NCBI GenBank assembly: GCA_036971715.1
Contig: JAVHJL010000008.1
Location: 1,860,001 to 1,924,000 of the forward strand
From: Arthrobotrys musiformis
Taxonomy: Eukaryota > Ascomycota > Orbiliomycetes > Orbiliales > Orbiliaceae
Direction of reading: 5' to 3'
Length of the DNA stretch: 64,000 bases
Positions 37,844 through 48,600 of the stretch are shown here, in pieces; the first letter of the stretch is position 1; each line of letters opens with the position of its first letter. The notes beneath the pieces are model-generated. The model had not been told where the DNA came from. It saw only the letters and a list, made by a program, of their open reading frames with translations, and ran no database searches. Position numbers and translations under genes: made by a program.

Positions 37844-37861
37844 ACCAGCTGGCCAGCTGGT
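37844..37861. repeat. Perfect 18-base palindrome
   Basis: ACCAGCTGGCCAGCTGGT equals its own reverse complement and contains two overlapping CAGCTG cores, the E-box consensus for bHLH proteins. It lies in intergenic DNA with no adjacent gene. Confidence 0.8.
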
Positions 37862-39375
37862 GATCTTCGAGGGCATTTACCATAAGGCAGATAAATGTCT
37901 GCCATGAAATCGAATCGAACAAGGGTGAGATGAGGGAACGTGCACTCCTCTGTGGAATGAAGTAAATTGGTAGACCATTCTACGAGGCTACTGCCCAAGA
38001 CAATGTTTCAGTTCACCGATAGAGCTAATTGCTATAGCTTGAGCCCCAGCGTGATAAATAGCACCCACACTATTATGAGAGTATCTAGGTTACCATGTTA
38101 CCAAACATCCGGCCGAAAAGTACGCTAGAGCGGAGGTACCGATAGACACATCGACTCGAGGTGTACCCGCATTTCTTTTTCCGATCGATTCTCCGAACTC
38201 TGAAAAAAAAAGAAAAGTAAAAGGTAAAACGGGACGTTGAGGTCGCTACCATTGAAGGCGTACAATAGACTTTCTGTATCATCAACCTTTCAGGAACAAT
38301 TTCTGAGAAATTTAAGCTGGATCACAGACGACTGAGCTGTGACGCAAACGGATTAGCAAAGCCTTCGGGATCAAAGAACAGGAAACCTTTCATCCGCAGC
38401 CAGGTACAACGAATTTGCAAGTCCGGCCGGAGTTCCTGCTGCAGGCTTTTCGTGCTGGTGATGCGAGCCTGATAACGTATGATGGCAAGCGAATCTTCCA
38501 ACCTCACGAGCGAGAACAGGAAACCGGCGGTGACCAAAAATGGAAATGGTTGATCCAATTCGCCTGCAGGTAGCCCACTGGTAGTGCACCAGATAAAATC
38601 GAGTTGGTCAATATCCACTAAGCCGAAATTGGGAATATTAAAAAAACAATTTTTAAATTGGTAAAATCTCTCGCCGGAATGTCGTTATCAAGAGAGGATC
38701 TTCGGCTAAAAGACTGGCCGGGGAGTAGTTCGGGTGTGGGTGCAATCCTGGGAAATGTGTGCCCGAAGTTTGAGATTTTAAGACTCTGCCGAAGGTGCAT
38801 TTCGGCGACCGGCTCTGTTCGGTGAAGTGCACTTACTGATGGCTGGTTTCCCAGAACAAGGCTAGACCACCCTGGCAAAAGCATTAACTCTACCGCTTTT
38901 GGTAAGGTTAGCATCTCCAGGCAAATTATAGAACCTGTATTTGGAGGGGCTGTCGCGAAAAGTCTTAGGCTAGGAAGTACAGGGTTCGAAGAAGAAAATA
39001 TAGCCCTGAATACCTATGCACCGTGCCAAAAAAGAAACAACAGATCCTGAAAAAAGAAAAAAGGTCAGAAAAAAAAGCAAGACCGAAAGGCCCCAGTGAT
39101 CTACCCTGTGGAAATGTACCTCAGAGTAATATGCACAGAAAACAGGGTCCTCTATAGGGTATCACTCGGGGGGATTCGTGCATACACAGTAGCGCACTCC
39201 ATATGCATCTGCACAGCTTTTTGCTAGTTGAATCAGTTTCTCTGGCGCAAGAGGCACCCTTGCCTGGCGTTCTTGCAGATTTATGAATCCACTAAGTTTT
39301 GATGCTGGTCTTGGGGACGCACATCCTTTAAGAATACTATTAAATACTCGTACCTCTGCGGGGCCGTATCGAGAC

Positions 39376-39384
39376 GTATATAAC
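39376..39384 (+). promoter_or_regulatory. TATA box of the Zn2Cys6 factor gene
   Basis: GTATATAAC lies about 137 bases upstream of the ATG at 39521. It is followed by a pyrimidine-rich leader at about 39465-39510 made of repeated T-T-C-C-T-T-like units. Confidence 0.5.
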
Positions 39385-39520
39385 ACCCCATCCAGGACCT
39401 CAACAATTCACCTTTCGATTCCGCAGGCTCCCCAAGCTCAAGATACTACATCATTAGATATCTGAACTATTTCTTTCCTTAAGTTCATTCCTTTCTTTAA
39501 TTCTTTCCTTAATATCCAAA

Positions 39521-41893
39521 ATGAAGCGTAAGTAGATCGGGTTCAGATGTTGAGGCCATCGCGAAAAGTACCTTAGGCTAACATGTCTATAAACAGCTGT
39601 TGCACATTCCAACGTGAATATGAGGAGGAGTTGCCACTTCTGCCGACTTAGAAAGATAAGGTGCTCTGGCCAAAATATCTGCTCTGCTTGCCGTGAACGC
39701 AATATCGATTGTGTCTACGAAGCTGAAGCGTCTAAAGGAAGGCCAAAGAATGGAGCACCAAGAGGTGGGAGAATCGAGAAGATCAAGGGCGGAAAGAACA
39801 TGCACGCTGGATTGAACATCCCACCAGGGGCATTCGACTACTTAGCCCAGACCCAGGACAACTTGGCAGTGGAACTAAGGTCGACCTTCGAAGAAATCTT
39901 TGGCAAGAGGTCATCCTACGCAGTTAAGAACGGCAGCCCTCGCCCAACCGGGCAGATTGATGCTTCTGGCCAGGAGATCTTTATCCATGGATCTGAAAAT
40001 GCATCAACTGCCAGCCTCGGCCTTCCCAACATCGACAACGAAAAGATCCTGGAGACAATAAATTATGAGATCATCGAGACTGTCTGCAACAATGTCAGCA
40101 ACTTGGGATGTGAGCCTCTGGGCAGGAACAAGTCGAGACTGATCTCCAAGAGCATGCTCATGGATCGCAGCTCGAGAATGTTTGAACCAGCACCACGTAT
40201 GCCTGTTGAAGACCCACTTGCCCAACTACAAAGCGAAACCCATACAACTTTCCAGATGATTGATGTTTGGCTGTCGGCACATCCGCTATCCTGCATTATC
40301 TCAAAAACACTCTTCCTTCGCAGTGTCAGAAATACCGAGTACGACCCTGCACTATTGTCGATAATCCTCTCAGATGCATTCGGATTTAGCATTAGCAAGG
40401 GAAGCAACGAGGAGGCCGAGAAATTCTACTACTGGGCGATTGCTTGCCTCCAGAATATCTCCTACTCTACTGCAACCATGTCGACCGCACAAACACTCAT
40501 CCTTCTTGGATGGCATGAACTCCGCCAGAATCGTCCAAAGCAGGCGATCTGCTACTTCACCATCGCCTCCCGTGTCGTTCGACTTCTATGGGAGGGAATT
40601 ACAGACGGCGAGGGCCCATGCACCAGCCAGATCAATGGTGTATGCGAAGGCGAGGTTGAGACCGAGCTCATTATCAACATGCAGTGGATCACTTCCGCTC
40701 TGCGACTGTGGATTCTCCTCCAGATTGATTCGTCTTTGATTGATTTGGAAGAGACAAAATCCTTTACAACACTAGTCATCTCCAACGAGACTGACTCTAA
40801 GCTGGTCGAATTGGATCTCGCTTCTGACAACGTTTCTACGCTGAACGCTCAAGCCAAGTCCCTTCGCAGCCTTCTCTCTCTTAGTGTCACTACCTTGACT
40901 GCATCCCGCCTCCTGGTTATTTACGACCAACATGAACGATTTTTCCCATCCACACCTTCCCATTACGGATGGACAAGTCCTAACGCTCCACAGCCTTCTG
41001 ATAAGAGGATGCTTATGGAGTCTTTCACTGCACAATCTCGTGCAGCTATCAACAATGTTTGCAAGGCCTCTTATAGTGCTTCGCAGAACTCAATGTCGAG
41101 AGCAGAGTCTGATCTCATGTTTTCAATCTTTGAGTTTGCCATCTTCTTCCCTCATTCCGGGGAACAGGACCAACAGAAGCAGTTTATTGACGAGCGAAAC
41201 GCGGAGGAACTCCTTGAGTTACTCAAGCTAATTCTGCAACAACCTCTTCTTGCTCCTCACTTCACGGGCCAGGAGATTCCACAGCTTAACAACAATGCAG
41301 AACTCCCCACAGAGCTCATTGTCCTTACCTTGGACGTCTCTGCTCGCGTCTTGCAGCATCTCGTCAGCTTCTATGGTAGTGACCACGCAGAGGCCTCTAC
41401 AAACCCCGCTAGACACGAGGATCTTGCTAGAATATCCGCAATGATGCTTGATCTGTTGAGAAGCGACCGTCTCCCATTCTCTGGAAGCCGAATCAGGCCC
41501 ACAAAGAGACTCCTAAGAAGGACCAAGCTTATTCTCGCGTATCGTCAAAACCCATCGAGCATTCCACATATGGAGCCAAGCTCTTCAGACTCTGGGTCTA
41601 GTAACTCGAGCGTTTCTTCTTCTCCATGGCCACCAATGACCGCCTCCTATCCTACTGGCGGCCCTCTTCAAATTGCCCCTGGTATCGGTGGCCCCATGCC
41701 ATATGAAATTCCAGTCACTACTGCCTCCCCTACCATCATCCATCCTGAGTACGCATACACTCTCAACGACCAAATCGCCACGACTTTTCCAGAGGAGCAT
41801 CACTACAAATTGAATCTCGTTACTTCTGGCCCTGGTGAAGATCGTCAGAGAATGCAAAATCCTCTGATGTATCCTCAGTACACCGTCTATTAA
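39521..41893 (+). CDS. Zn2Cys6 (GAL4-type) transcription factor
   Basis: Two exons, 39521-39527 and 39597-41893, encode 767 residues. The first coding exon is only ATGAAGC. The 69-base intron has a GTAAGT donor and a GGCTAAC branch site. Splicing gives M-K-P-V-A-H-S-N-V before the zinc cluster. Starting at the ATG at 39614 would lose only nine residues. The binuclear cluster is complete: cysteines 15, 18, 25, 31, 34 and 41 in C-x2-C-x6-C-x5-C-x2-C-x6-C. A basic linker follows (K-G-R-P-K-N-G...G-G-R-I-E-K-I-K-G-G-K). The middle of the protein looks like the all-helical fungal-specific factor domain, and the end has a Ser-rich stretch and a Pro/Thr-rich tail. It is a nuclear DNA-binding regulator, with unknown targets. 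Codon use is well adapted compared with the surrounding DNA. Confidence 0.9.
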
Positions 41894-44568
41894 GCGTTTT
41901 ATTGTTTTCTCTTGCGAACAATCACCCTTTTTTTTCAACATATACATATTTTTTTTTTTCTCCTTTTCGGCTCTTCATCACTGCGTTCTGGTTCTGTTTG
42001 GTGGACACCGGTTTTTGCATTTGGTTTACGGTTGGGTTGGGATCATTTTCCTTAGTTAATTCTTGTTGTTTTGGGTAATGTCTCTCTATCAGCTTGATCA
42101 TATCCTTGGTTCACGACCTCATGAACGTCCGTGCGTTGGTTCTTTGGCTTCGGACTTGCTGTTCAGTTTTTTCCCTTTTGGCATCTTGTTTTGTTCGTAC
42201 AAAAATCATGGGCGTTTGAAATCACTCTGTAATTATAGCTTTGGTCGGAATTAGCGATGTCGAATTATAATTCTAATCTACACGCATGGAACATCTTTTC
42301 TCATAATTCGTAGGAGTTCGTAGCTAGTAGAAGGGCTAATCTGCTCTGTCAGGCCAAGATTTCCGGGAGTTGCCTTTTTGGACTAAATGCTGTCGAGAGA
42401 TCTCGCCTCGAGATATCGACGCATGGACATCACTTCGCCCTCAGTCGTAACGGCTTCGCTAACTTGTGGGGACGGTACGAAGCAGTCTCGTTACTTTGTG
42501 AATTAATTCGAATTGGCTGATAGTTACTTGCCATGGTTTGCAGCTTTGAACGACTCGCACGGTTGGATAACATGCACGTCTAACGAGGGAAGCGAGAAAT
42601 CAGAGCGGGACAAAAAAAAAAAAACGGCTGGAATCACAAAACCACATGGCTTTCATAACGATTCCTGTGTGTACAAAAAATTGTTTTTCTTGACTGGGCG
42701 CGAGCTGGGTGGGTGGGGAAAGAGTCAATTGGTCCATAAGGGACCCAAGACTGACTCCACTAGTTAGTACAACTAGTTCTCGGATCCGCATCCAATAACT
42801 CGGTTCGAATTCTCCTAACTCCTCCGTGGTTGCCTTTTCTCCACATCGCCCGGCGGTCCTCCCGGGTAGGCTCGGATGAACTATGAAAAAGTTATTTTCT
42901 CGCCAAACGTGAATAGATTGAATAATAGTTATGTATGAAGAGCTTAGCTGTATTTCGTCACCAGCACAGACGAACACCTGATATTTTCTTTGTAATAGCC
43001 ACCCATGAGCTCACTTTTTATCGCTAATTTCCCATTGTATTGACTATTGTTGTTAATATTAATAAAATCCGCTAGCTTATATAGGGCCGTGGGTGTTTCG
43101 TAACGTTAGCCCGAAACAAGACAGACTCGGTCTTGCCTAAACTTGCCTCACAGACTTATCACAGCTTCCGGTCCGAGGCAGATAGGACGTCGACACTAAG
43201 AAATGAACAATTTCTCCGACAACTTCATCAAACGGATACTGTATCCTTGACAAAAGTCTAGGCTTTATATTTATAAATTTAAACATCAAGCAGTAGGTGA
43301 GCGGCAAGTCTAATTACTTTATTTCAAACTTCAAGTGAAGTGTTGCCAGAGGTTAAAAAAGATTCTTGTACTACACTAGGCCAAGGGTTCTTAGCTAAAG
43401 ATCAACTGTTCAAGGCTGGCACCCTTCGAACCACTACCAGAAAATTTGATGAATCCTTTTACAACACTATAATACTGTACTGTAATATAGCACTATTATG
43501 CATTCATATCGATGTATGGCAACTACCAGTACACAGGCTAACAGAAAATTCGAAATAGTTAACTTGATATGGTAGCCGCTTCTATCGTCCATGTCCTGGC
43601 CCGCCTCCGCATACATTTCCAAGTTGTCGAGTATATCGCCACCTTTAAAAATTATTATTATTTTTTTTCTACAACAAGCTTGCGAAGCTCCGCACGTGGG
43701 TGTGCGACTATTCGCCCAGGAAAGGCTTTTCTCCGAATCTCGTTTTGCCTCGCTCGAAGGAGCACCGAAGAGAAGATGGTATGTCGGCCCTACTGAACTG
43801 GGATCATATGTTTTATTGATGATCTGGCATTTGTGCAGGGATCTAACAGCTTTGTATTTTGGATCAACGGTTGCTTTGGCCGTCTTTGTGAATGTGATCA
43901 ATCGAGCTAGAGTTCAGTATGGGGGTCTTTATCCTTGCACCAGCTGAGCGTTGGGGGATATGGTCGGTCGAAGTCTGAAAGGGGCCAACATCACCGGTGC
44001 GGCAATACGGTGGATCATCCTTTGGGATATAACCTAACGAGCTAAAGCAATGGCGGGCGCATTGTGTCGATGGGCTAGATGAATGCAAATCGTGGATTCA
44101 GGAACAAGTGAGGCAGGTGTCCCTGAATCCGAATATCCACGAAATTTAGGAGGTTTTTGAGATAAGCACAATCGTGACTTTAGCAACCAGAACTTTTCTC
44201 GGTCACCGCTGCACTGGAATCCCTACCTACAAGCTTTTCGACATTACCACACGGATATTTTTATTTATTTATTTTTTTTTTTCCAAAAAAAATCCCGTTG
44301 CATCAAATTTCTTTAGGGACGACTAAAACACGAGATACTAGTATTCTAGTACACATAGGGAGATTGGTCGCGGCGGCCAGGGATGCAATCCACGAAGTAT
44401 ATTATAATACGTAGTGCCTGATAGATACTTAGGCCCATATAACCCCGCTCACGGGCTTCCCGGTTCCTGAATCTAGATGTGGATCTATCGTTTTAGTGAT
44501 TTACATGCTGGGTTTGCATCTCATGCGGGTTAAAATTGGTGAGTATGGTGGGGTTCTAAAGCGTGCTT
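41894..44568. other. Convergent intergenic region, about 2.7 kb
   Basis: It lies between the Zn2Cys6 gene (plus) and the F-box gene (minus) and so holds two 3' ends. T-rich runs lie just after the Zn2Cys6 stop and near 44260-44290. ORFs near 42513-42977 and 43467-43947 overlap each other on opposite strands and have no recognised motif. Confidence 0.55.
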
Positions 44569-45690
44569 CTAATCGCATCGGTCTCTGATATCTAACATAT
44601 TGACTACCTTAACAGCTTTCTGATAGCAAGAGATTGAGACATCTCTCATATGCTCAAATCCTCGGATATCGCGGTCTTTTGGTTGCCAGGCCCCCATAAC
44701 CATGGAGTCGTGCCACCAGCTAAGAGGAGCGATTTGGGTAAAGACAAGGCCTGCAACAATGCCTTTGCTATACCAAAATTCTTTGGCATTTTTCTCGAAC
44801 TCTTCAATCTTCCTCGCAGGCGTCATGTTTGCCTCCTTAGCTAGGTACTTAGCGAACCACATTCTGCGGTGCTGAAAAGAGTCATCTTTGCTAGCAGCAA
44901 CCATATGGTCTAAGTATTTTTCCGAACGTTCCTTCCCGCCCGAAGATTCGGACTCAATTTCCCTGAGTTTCCCCCGATGGGTTGCCAAAACACCGTTTCG
45001 AATCCACCAGTTTTCCGGCAACGGCAATTCGACTTTATCGAAAGCCTGTGGATCACACCTTGCGGCGATGCGTTCTTCGATAGTGCAGTGCCTGAGATAT
45101 CTATGAAGTTTGTAGACTTCATTTTGGGCCAGGAAGAGAATGACCCTGAAAGTTTCGTTACAGATCTTGGTATCTCTGTACTGTGTCAAGCAGTTGTGGT
45201 TTCCATTGTTGTCATGTTTCTCTACTCTATGGAGCCACTTGCTAAAGAATGATATCGCATCGAGGACTCTCGATACACGGGTTGCATGTCGAAGGTATAA
45301 TAGATACCGGCATGTAGGATGAGTCTTCTTGGAGACGGTAGAAGACCCTCCCTGCTCTGTTCGCTCAGGAAAAACTGACAAATGGCTGAGCATGTTTGCG
45401 ACTTGAGAAACCGTTTCGGAGTCGATTGAGGTTTTAGGAAATGGAAACCATCTCAGGAACTCTCTGCTTGGAAGACTTTGGGTGAGAGAGGAGATGACCA
45501 CTTGCTCTGGGTAAATCTCGAGAATCTTGCGGGTTGATCTGGTGCTCGAGGATAGGGAAATGAGGTCATGTACCTCGAGAAGTCTCATGATTCTGACAAG
45601 TATGTCCTTCGGTAACGAAGACAGGCGGGGCCTCGTCTCCTTCTCAAGGGCAAAACCCCCGAGGGCTTGATCTTTCATGACTTTTGGCAT
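44569..45690 (-). CDS. F-box protein
   Basis: An intronless ORF of 373 residues. Residues about 22-60 form an F-box: RLSSLPKDILVRIMRLL, then E-V-H-D-L-I-S-L-S-S-S-T-R, as in substrate adaptors of SCF ubiquitin ligases that bind Skp1. The rest has no WD40 or leucine-rich repeats. It is a mostly helical, Trp- and Arg-rich region with several R/K-E clusters, which I do not recognise beyond 'fungal F-box protein of unknown target'. The stop lies about 2.7 kb from the convergent Zn2Cys6 gene. An uninterrupted 373-codon frame with a family-like N-terminus is strong support for a real gene. It probably acts in the cytosol or nucleus in protein turnover, by family inference only. Confidence 0.82.
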   Translation of the reverse strand: MPKVMKDQALGGFALEKETRPRLSSLPKDILVRIMRLLEVHDLISLSSSTRSTRKILEIYPEQVVISSLTQSLPSREFLRWFPFPKTSIDSETVSQVANMLSHLSVFPERTEQGGSSTVSKKTHPTCRYLLYLRHATRVSRVLDAISFFSKWLHRVEKHDNNGNHNCLTQYRDTKICNETFRVILFLAQNEVYKLHRYLRHCTIEERIAARCDPQAFDKVELPLPENWWIRNGVLATHRGKLREIESESSGGKERSEKYLDHMVAASKDDSFQHRRMWFAKYLAKEANMTPARKIEEFEKNAKEFWYSKGIVAGLVFTQIAPLSWWHDSMVMGAWQPKDRDIRGFEHMRDVSISCYQKAVKVVNMLDIRDRCD

Positions 45691-48600
45691 CGGGGAATAG
45701 CAATTGGATTGGTGGTCTGCGATACTACGGTGCGATGACCGTGAGCTCCCATGCGAGCTAGGTGGCGATAGTGTTTGATCACAGAGTCTTTCTTTGCAAA
45801 TTTTTGGTCACCAAGAATAAACAGAGTTGCTAAAAGTACCTAGGTACGTGTGGTTTCCCATATGCGTCACCGATTCCTTTATTGCGGGCAAAAGCCTTAG
45901 AGAGGGACCTGTTGCAATTGCTGTGCAACCCAAAAATGCATAGATGTAAGGCATCATTTAGCCTCGAATCCCCTGGGCTTTCATTCCACATATTGTTATC
46001 CAATATTGACTCTTGGTCACCTGAGCTCCCAATACTTTCTAATGGAATCCCTTGAAGAGGGGCTTGGTTCATGCCTACGATCACAACGGCGCAAGACACG
46101 CCAGCCAAAAATTTACATCGCTACCCCCTAAATAAGCTGCAATTATGCCGTTACAAGTAGAGCCTAGGGGAAACACACAAGCCGACAATAGCGATATAGT
46201 CGTTGCACAGCGTGTATCCTAGGACCGGACCCTGGATCCTCTCCATGGAATACTGGGTTAAATTCGTCTTTTGTCTTCTAGAAATAGGGGCGTGTAGTAA
46301 AAGGATTGTAGACCACAGCGCCACCTTACAACATGTACGGCTCGGTCGTCGGTGTATAGTATGCGATAATTTGGTCCCCTCCTGACTATCACAGCAAGCT
46401 CTTGACTGCATACACATAATTTGGTCATAATCAGTTGGTTTTAGGGACATCCGGTGCACGATCTTTGAAAATGGCACCGTTAGTCCAACTCTAGATGTGT
46501 ATACACCTGAACCCACACTTAGTTAACTTCGAAAACCTAAGATCTCGTAGGACTAGAGTATCCCTTTCCATACGTTGGCGTAAATATTCAGGGGCGTTCT
46601 ACGCATGTGCATATGCGCAGCTACGGAGGTCCATCCGGATCTCATAGACATTTTGTGAGTTAGGTTGGATCCGCGAACCTTAATGCATATTTCGGGCGAT
46701 CTCAAGTTCCAGAATATACCACCGAAATCGTGTTTTGTTTAACGTTTCGCCTCCCTAGCCCTAATATTCGATCTACGCGTAGGTGAGGATGACTAGGAGT
46801 TAGTGGCCGAGGCCGCAAGGGGATTCTACTTCAGCAGATGCGAAGGTTGTGACCGCCGGTAGCCGGGATCGATCGATCTGAGCTGTGTCTCGTCTGTATA
46901 CATGTAGTGATCTTGATAAAATTTTAGTGGGGGTCTAAATAGAGGCCCACTGCCACTAGCAACGCAGATATCGATTGCATTGCATTATTGTCGCAGCCTT
47001 CTGCAGATCCAGCCAACGGATTAATCTTCTAAGCATGCTTAATGCAGGGTGAGTAGAGAATATTTCCACAGGCGGTTGACTCCAGCGCCATCTGAGATCT
47101 CGAGGCGCACCTACTTTATATTCGGGACTTGGTCGAGATTCTTCACTAGGTCAAGGCTCTAGCCCAAAATGACCTTTTGGTCCAAGATCCAAAAGCAAAA
47201 TTATTTGCTGCATCGAATGTGCCAAGGACAAGCGAAAACTTTAACCAGCAGCCACTCAAACCGGTGTGTGTGCCAGGGTCAAAGCGATGGGTCCTGGTCT
47301 CTGGTACTCGGGGCCGCCCCTGCCGGTGCTTGGGCCTGAATGCAGCAAATGGGAACGTTCGAACCCGTATTTGAGCCAGGATGTGCGGGGTAGCTTGAGG
47401 TGTTGGACCTGGAGCTTTAGTGCGCTATAGAAAAAAAAAAAGTAAATTCCACCCTTTTTTAGCTAATTTCGTGTTCAATTAGTTTTGAGGCCTTGGACCT
47501 CTGAGTGACCGATGGTATCTGTTGATTGCGGTGAAAGAGGAGGCACGAGGAGGATGGACGATAAGACACGGATTCATTACCAGGGCCTTGGCAACGGGTC
47601 AGAGCATGAAATGATACCTTATGAGGCTAGATTTCGATCTGAACCACATGTTTATATTGCCTGTGGGGAATGCTACCTCCTTCTGCATGCACTGTCTTGC
47701 AAAGTGGAGACCTTGAACTTTTCGTGTTCACCACAAAATACAGCACGATGCAAAGCGGCACAGAGAGCACACACACACAAACCAAAAAACATTTCGATTA
47801 TGCCTTTTTACCACACACGGGTGCAAAGGTCCTGGCTAACACATTTTTTTCGGTACACTTTGACTAACCGATACACCGATAGGTGTCTGGGCGAGTATGG
47901 TTTGCATCGGCGGGAAAGGTCTTCCCCTCTTTTGGTTTAGTTTCCTGGCGAGAATCGCTTTTGTGCAGGAGGTTGAATTTGAATACGAGTCTCGGTTCAA
48001 CTAGCGGCTCGTCCAGCCGCTTTTAAACACAATCTTTTTGCAACAGTGCAGTCCTCGGAAAAGCCCAATAAATCCTTCGTAAAACAAAATGTGGGTAAAG
48101 GACATCAAAACAATTGACAATCCTATTTGGTCTTAGACTGGTGTTTCTCATGGTTGCAGAGGACCTTGTACTGTTAGCTCTGCTCAACCCCCGTTGTTTC
48201 TTCACCACGCAGTAATCGTCTGGCCCAACGCTTTCAGGGTTGCTTCAGGGACGATCGGTCCACTGCGAAACAGGGATTAGTGGTGAAATACTCAACTAAC
48301 GATGAATTTGGGATGGGCGATAATTTGAGCCAAACTAACCTCCCGTTGAGCACAGCTACAAATCCAATAGTACTATAGTCAATGCGATGAAGATTTACAA
48401 TTATTTTCCGATTAATAAATAATAATATTTGTATCTAGATGTGCTTTTTAAGGTTCGATAGTGGACCCACCTTAGAAGCGTAACTTTATGGGTAGTAATT
48501 CCGATTGCAGGGCCTGGGCCACGTAGCTAGTGAGGCTCTGGCGAGAGGCGGCCGGTTTTCGAGGTTGCCCTTATTGTATGTCCCGTGTAGCTTGTAATGA

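Larger units (their letters stand above)
34252..39520. other. Gene-free stretch, about 5.3 kb
   Basis: It holds a GGATCA tandem repeat (34868-34889), two perfect palindromic sites (35279-35299 and 37844-37861), an imperfect stem at 35983-36004 and a T-rich low-complexity segment (36498-36584). ORFs near 37180-37500 and 38322-38914 show no recognisable family. The right end carries the promoter of the Zn2Cys6 gene. Confidence 0.55.

Noticed and set aside
43467..43947. 144- and 118-residue ORFs on opposite strands
   Set aside because: They overlap each other, cross a poly-T tract and have no family-like sequence.
47341..47400. Possible tRNA B-box (GTTCGAACCC-like) in intergenic DNA
   Set aside because: No matching A-box or acceptor stem could be folded around it, and other TTCGA hits in the window also failed.
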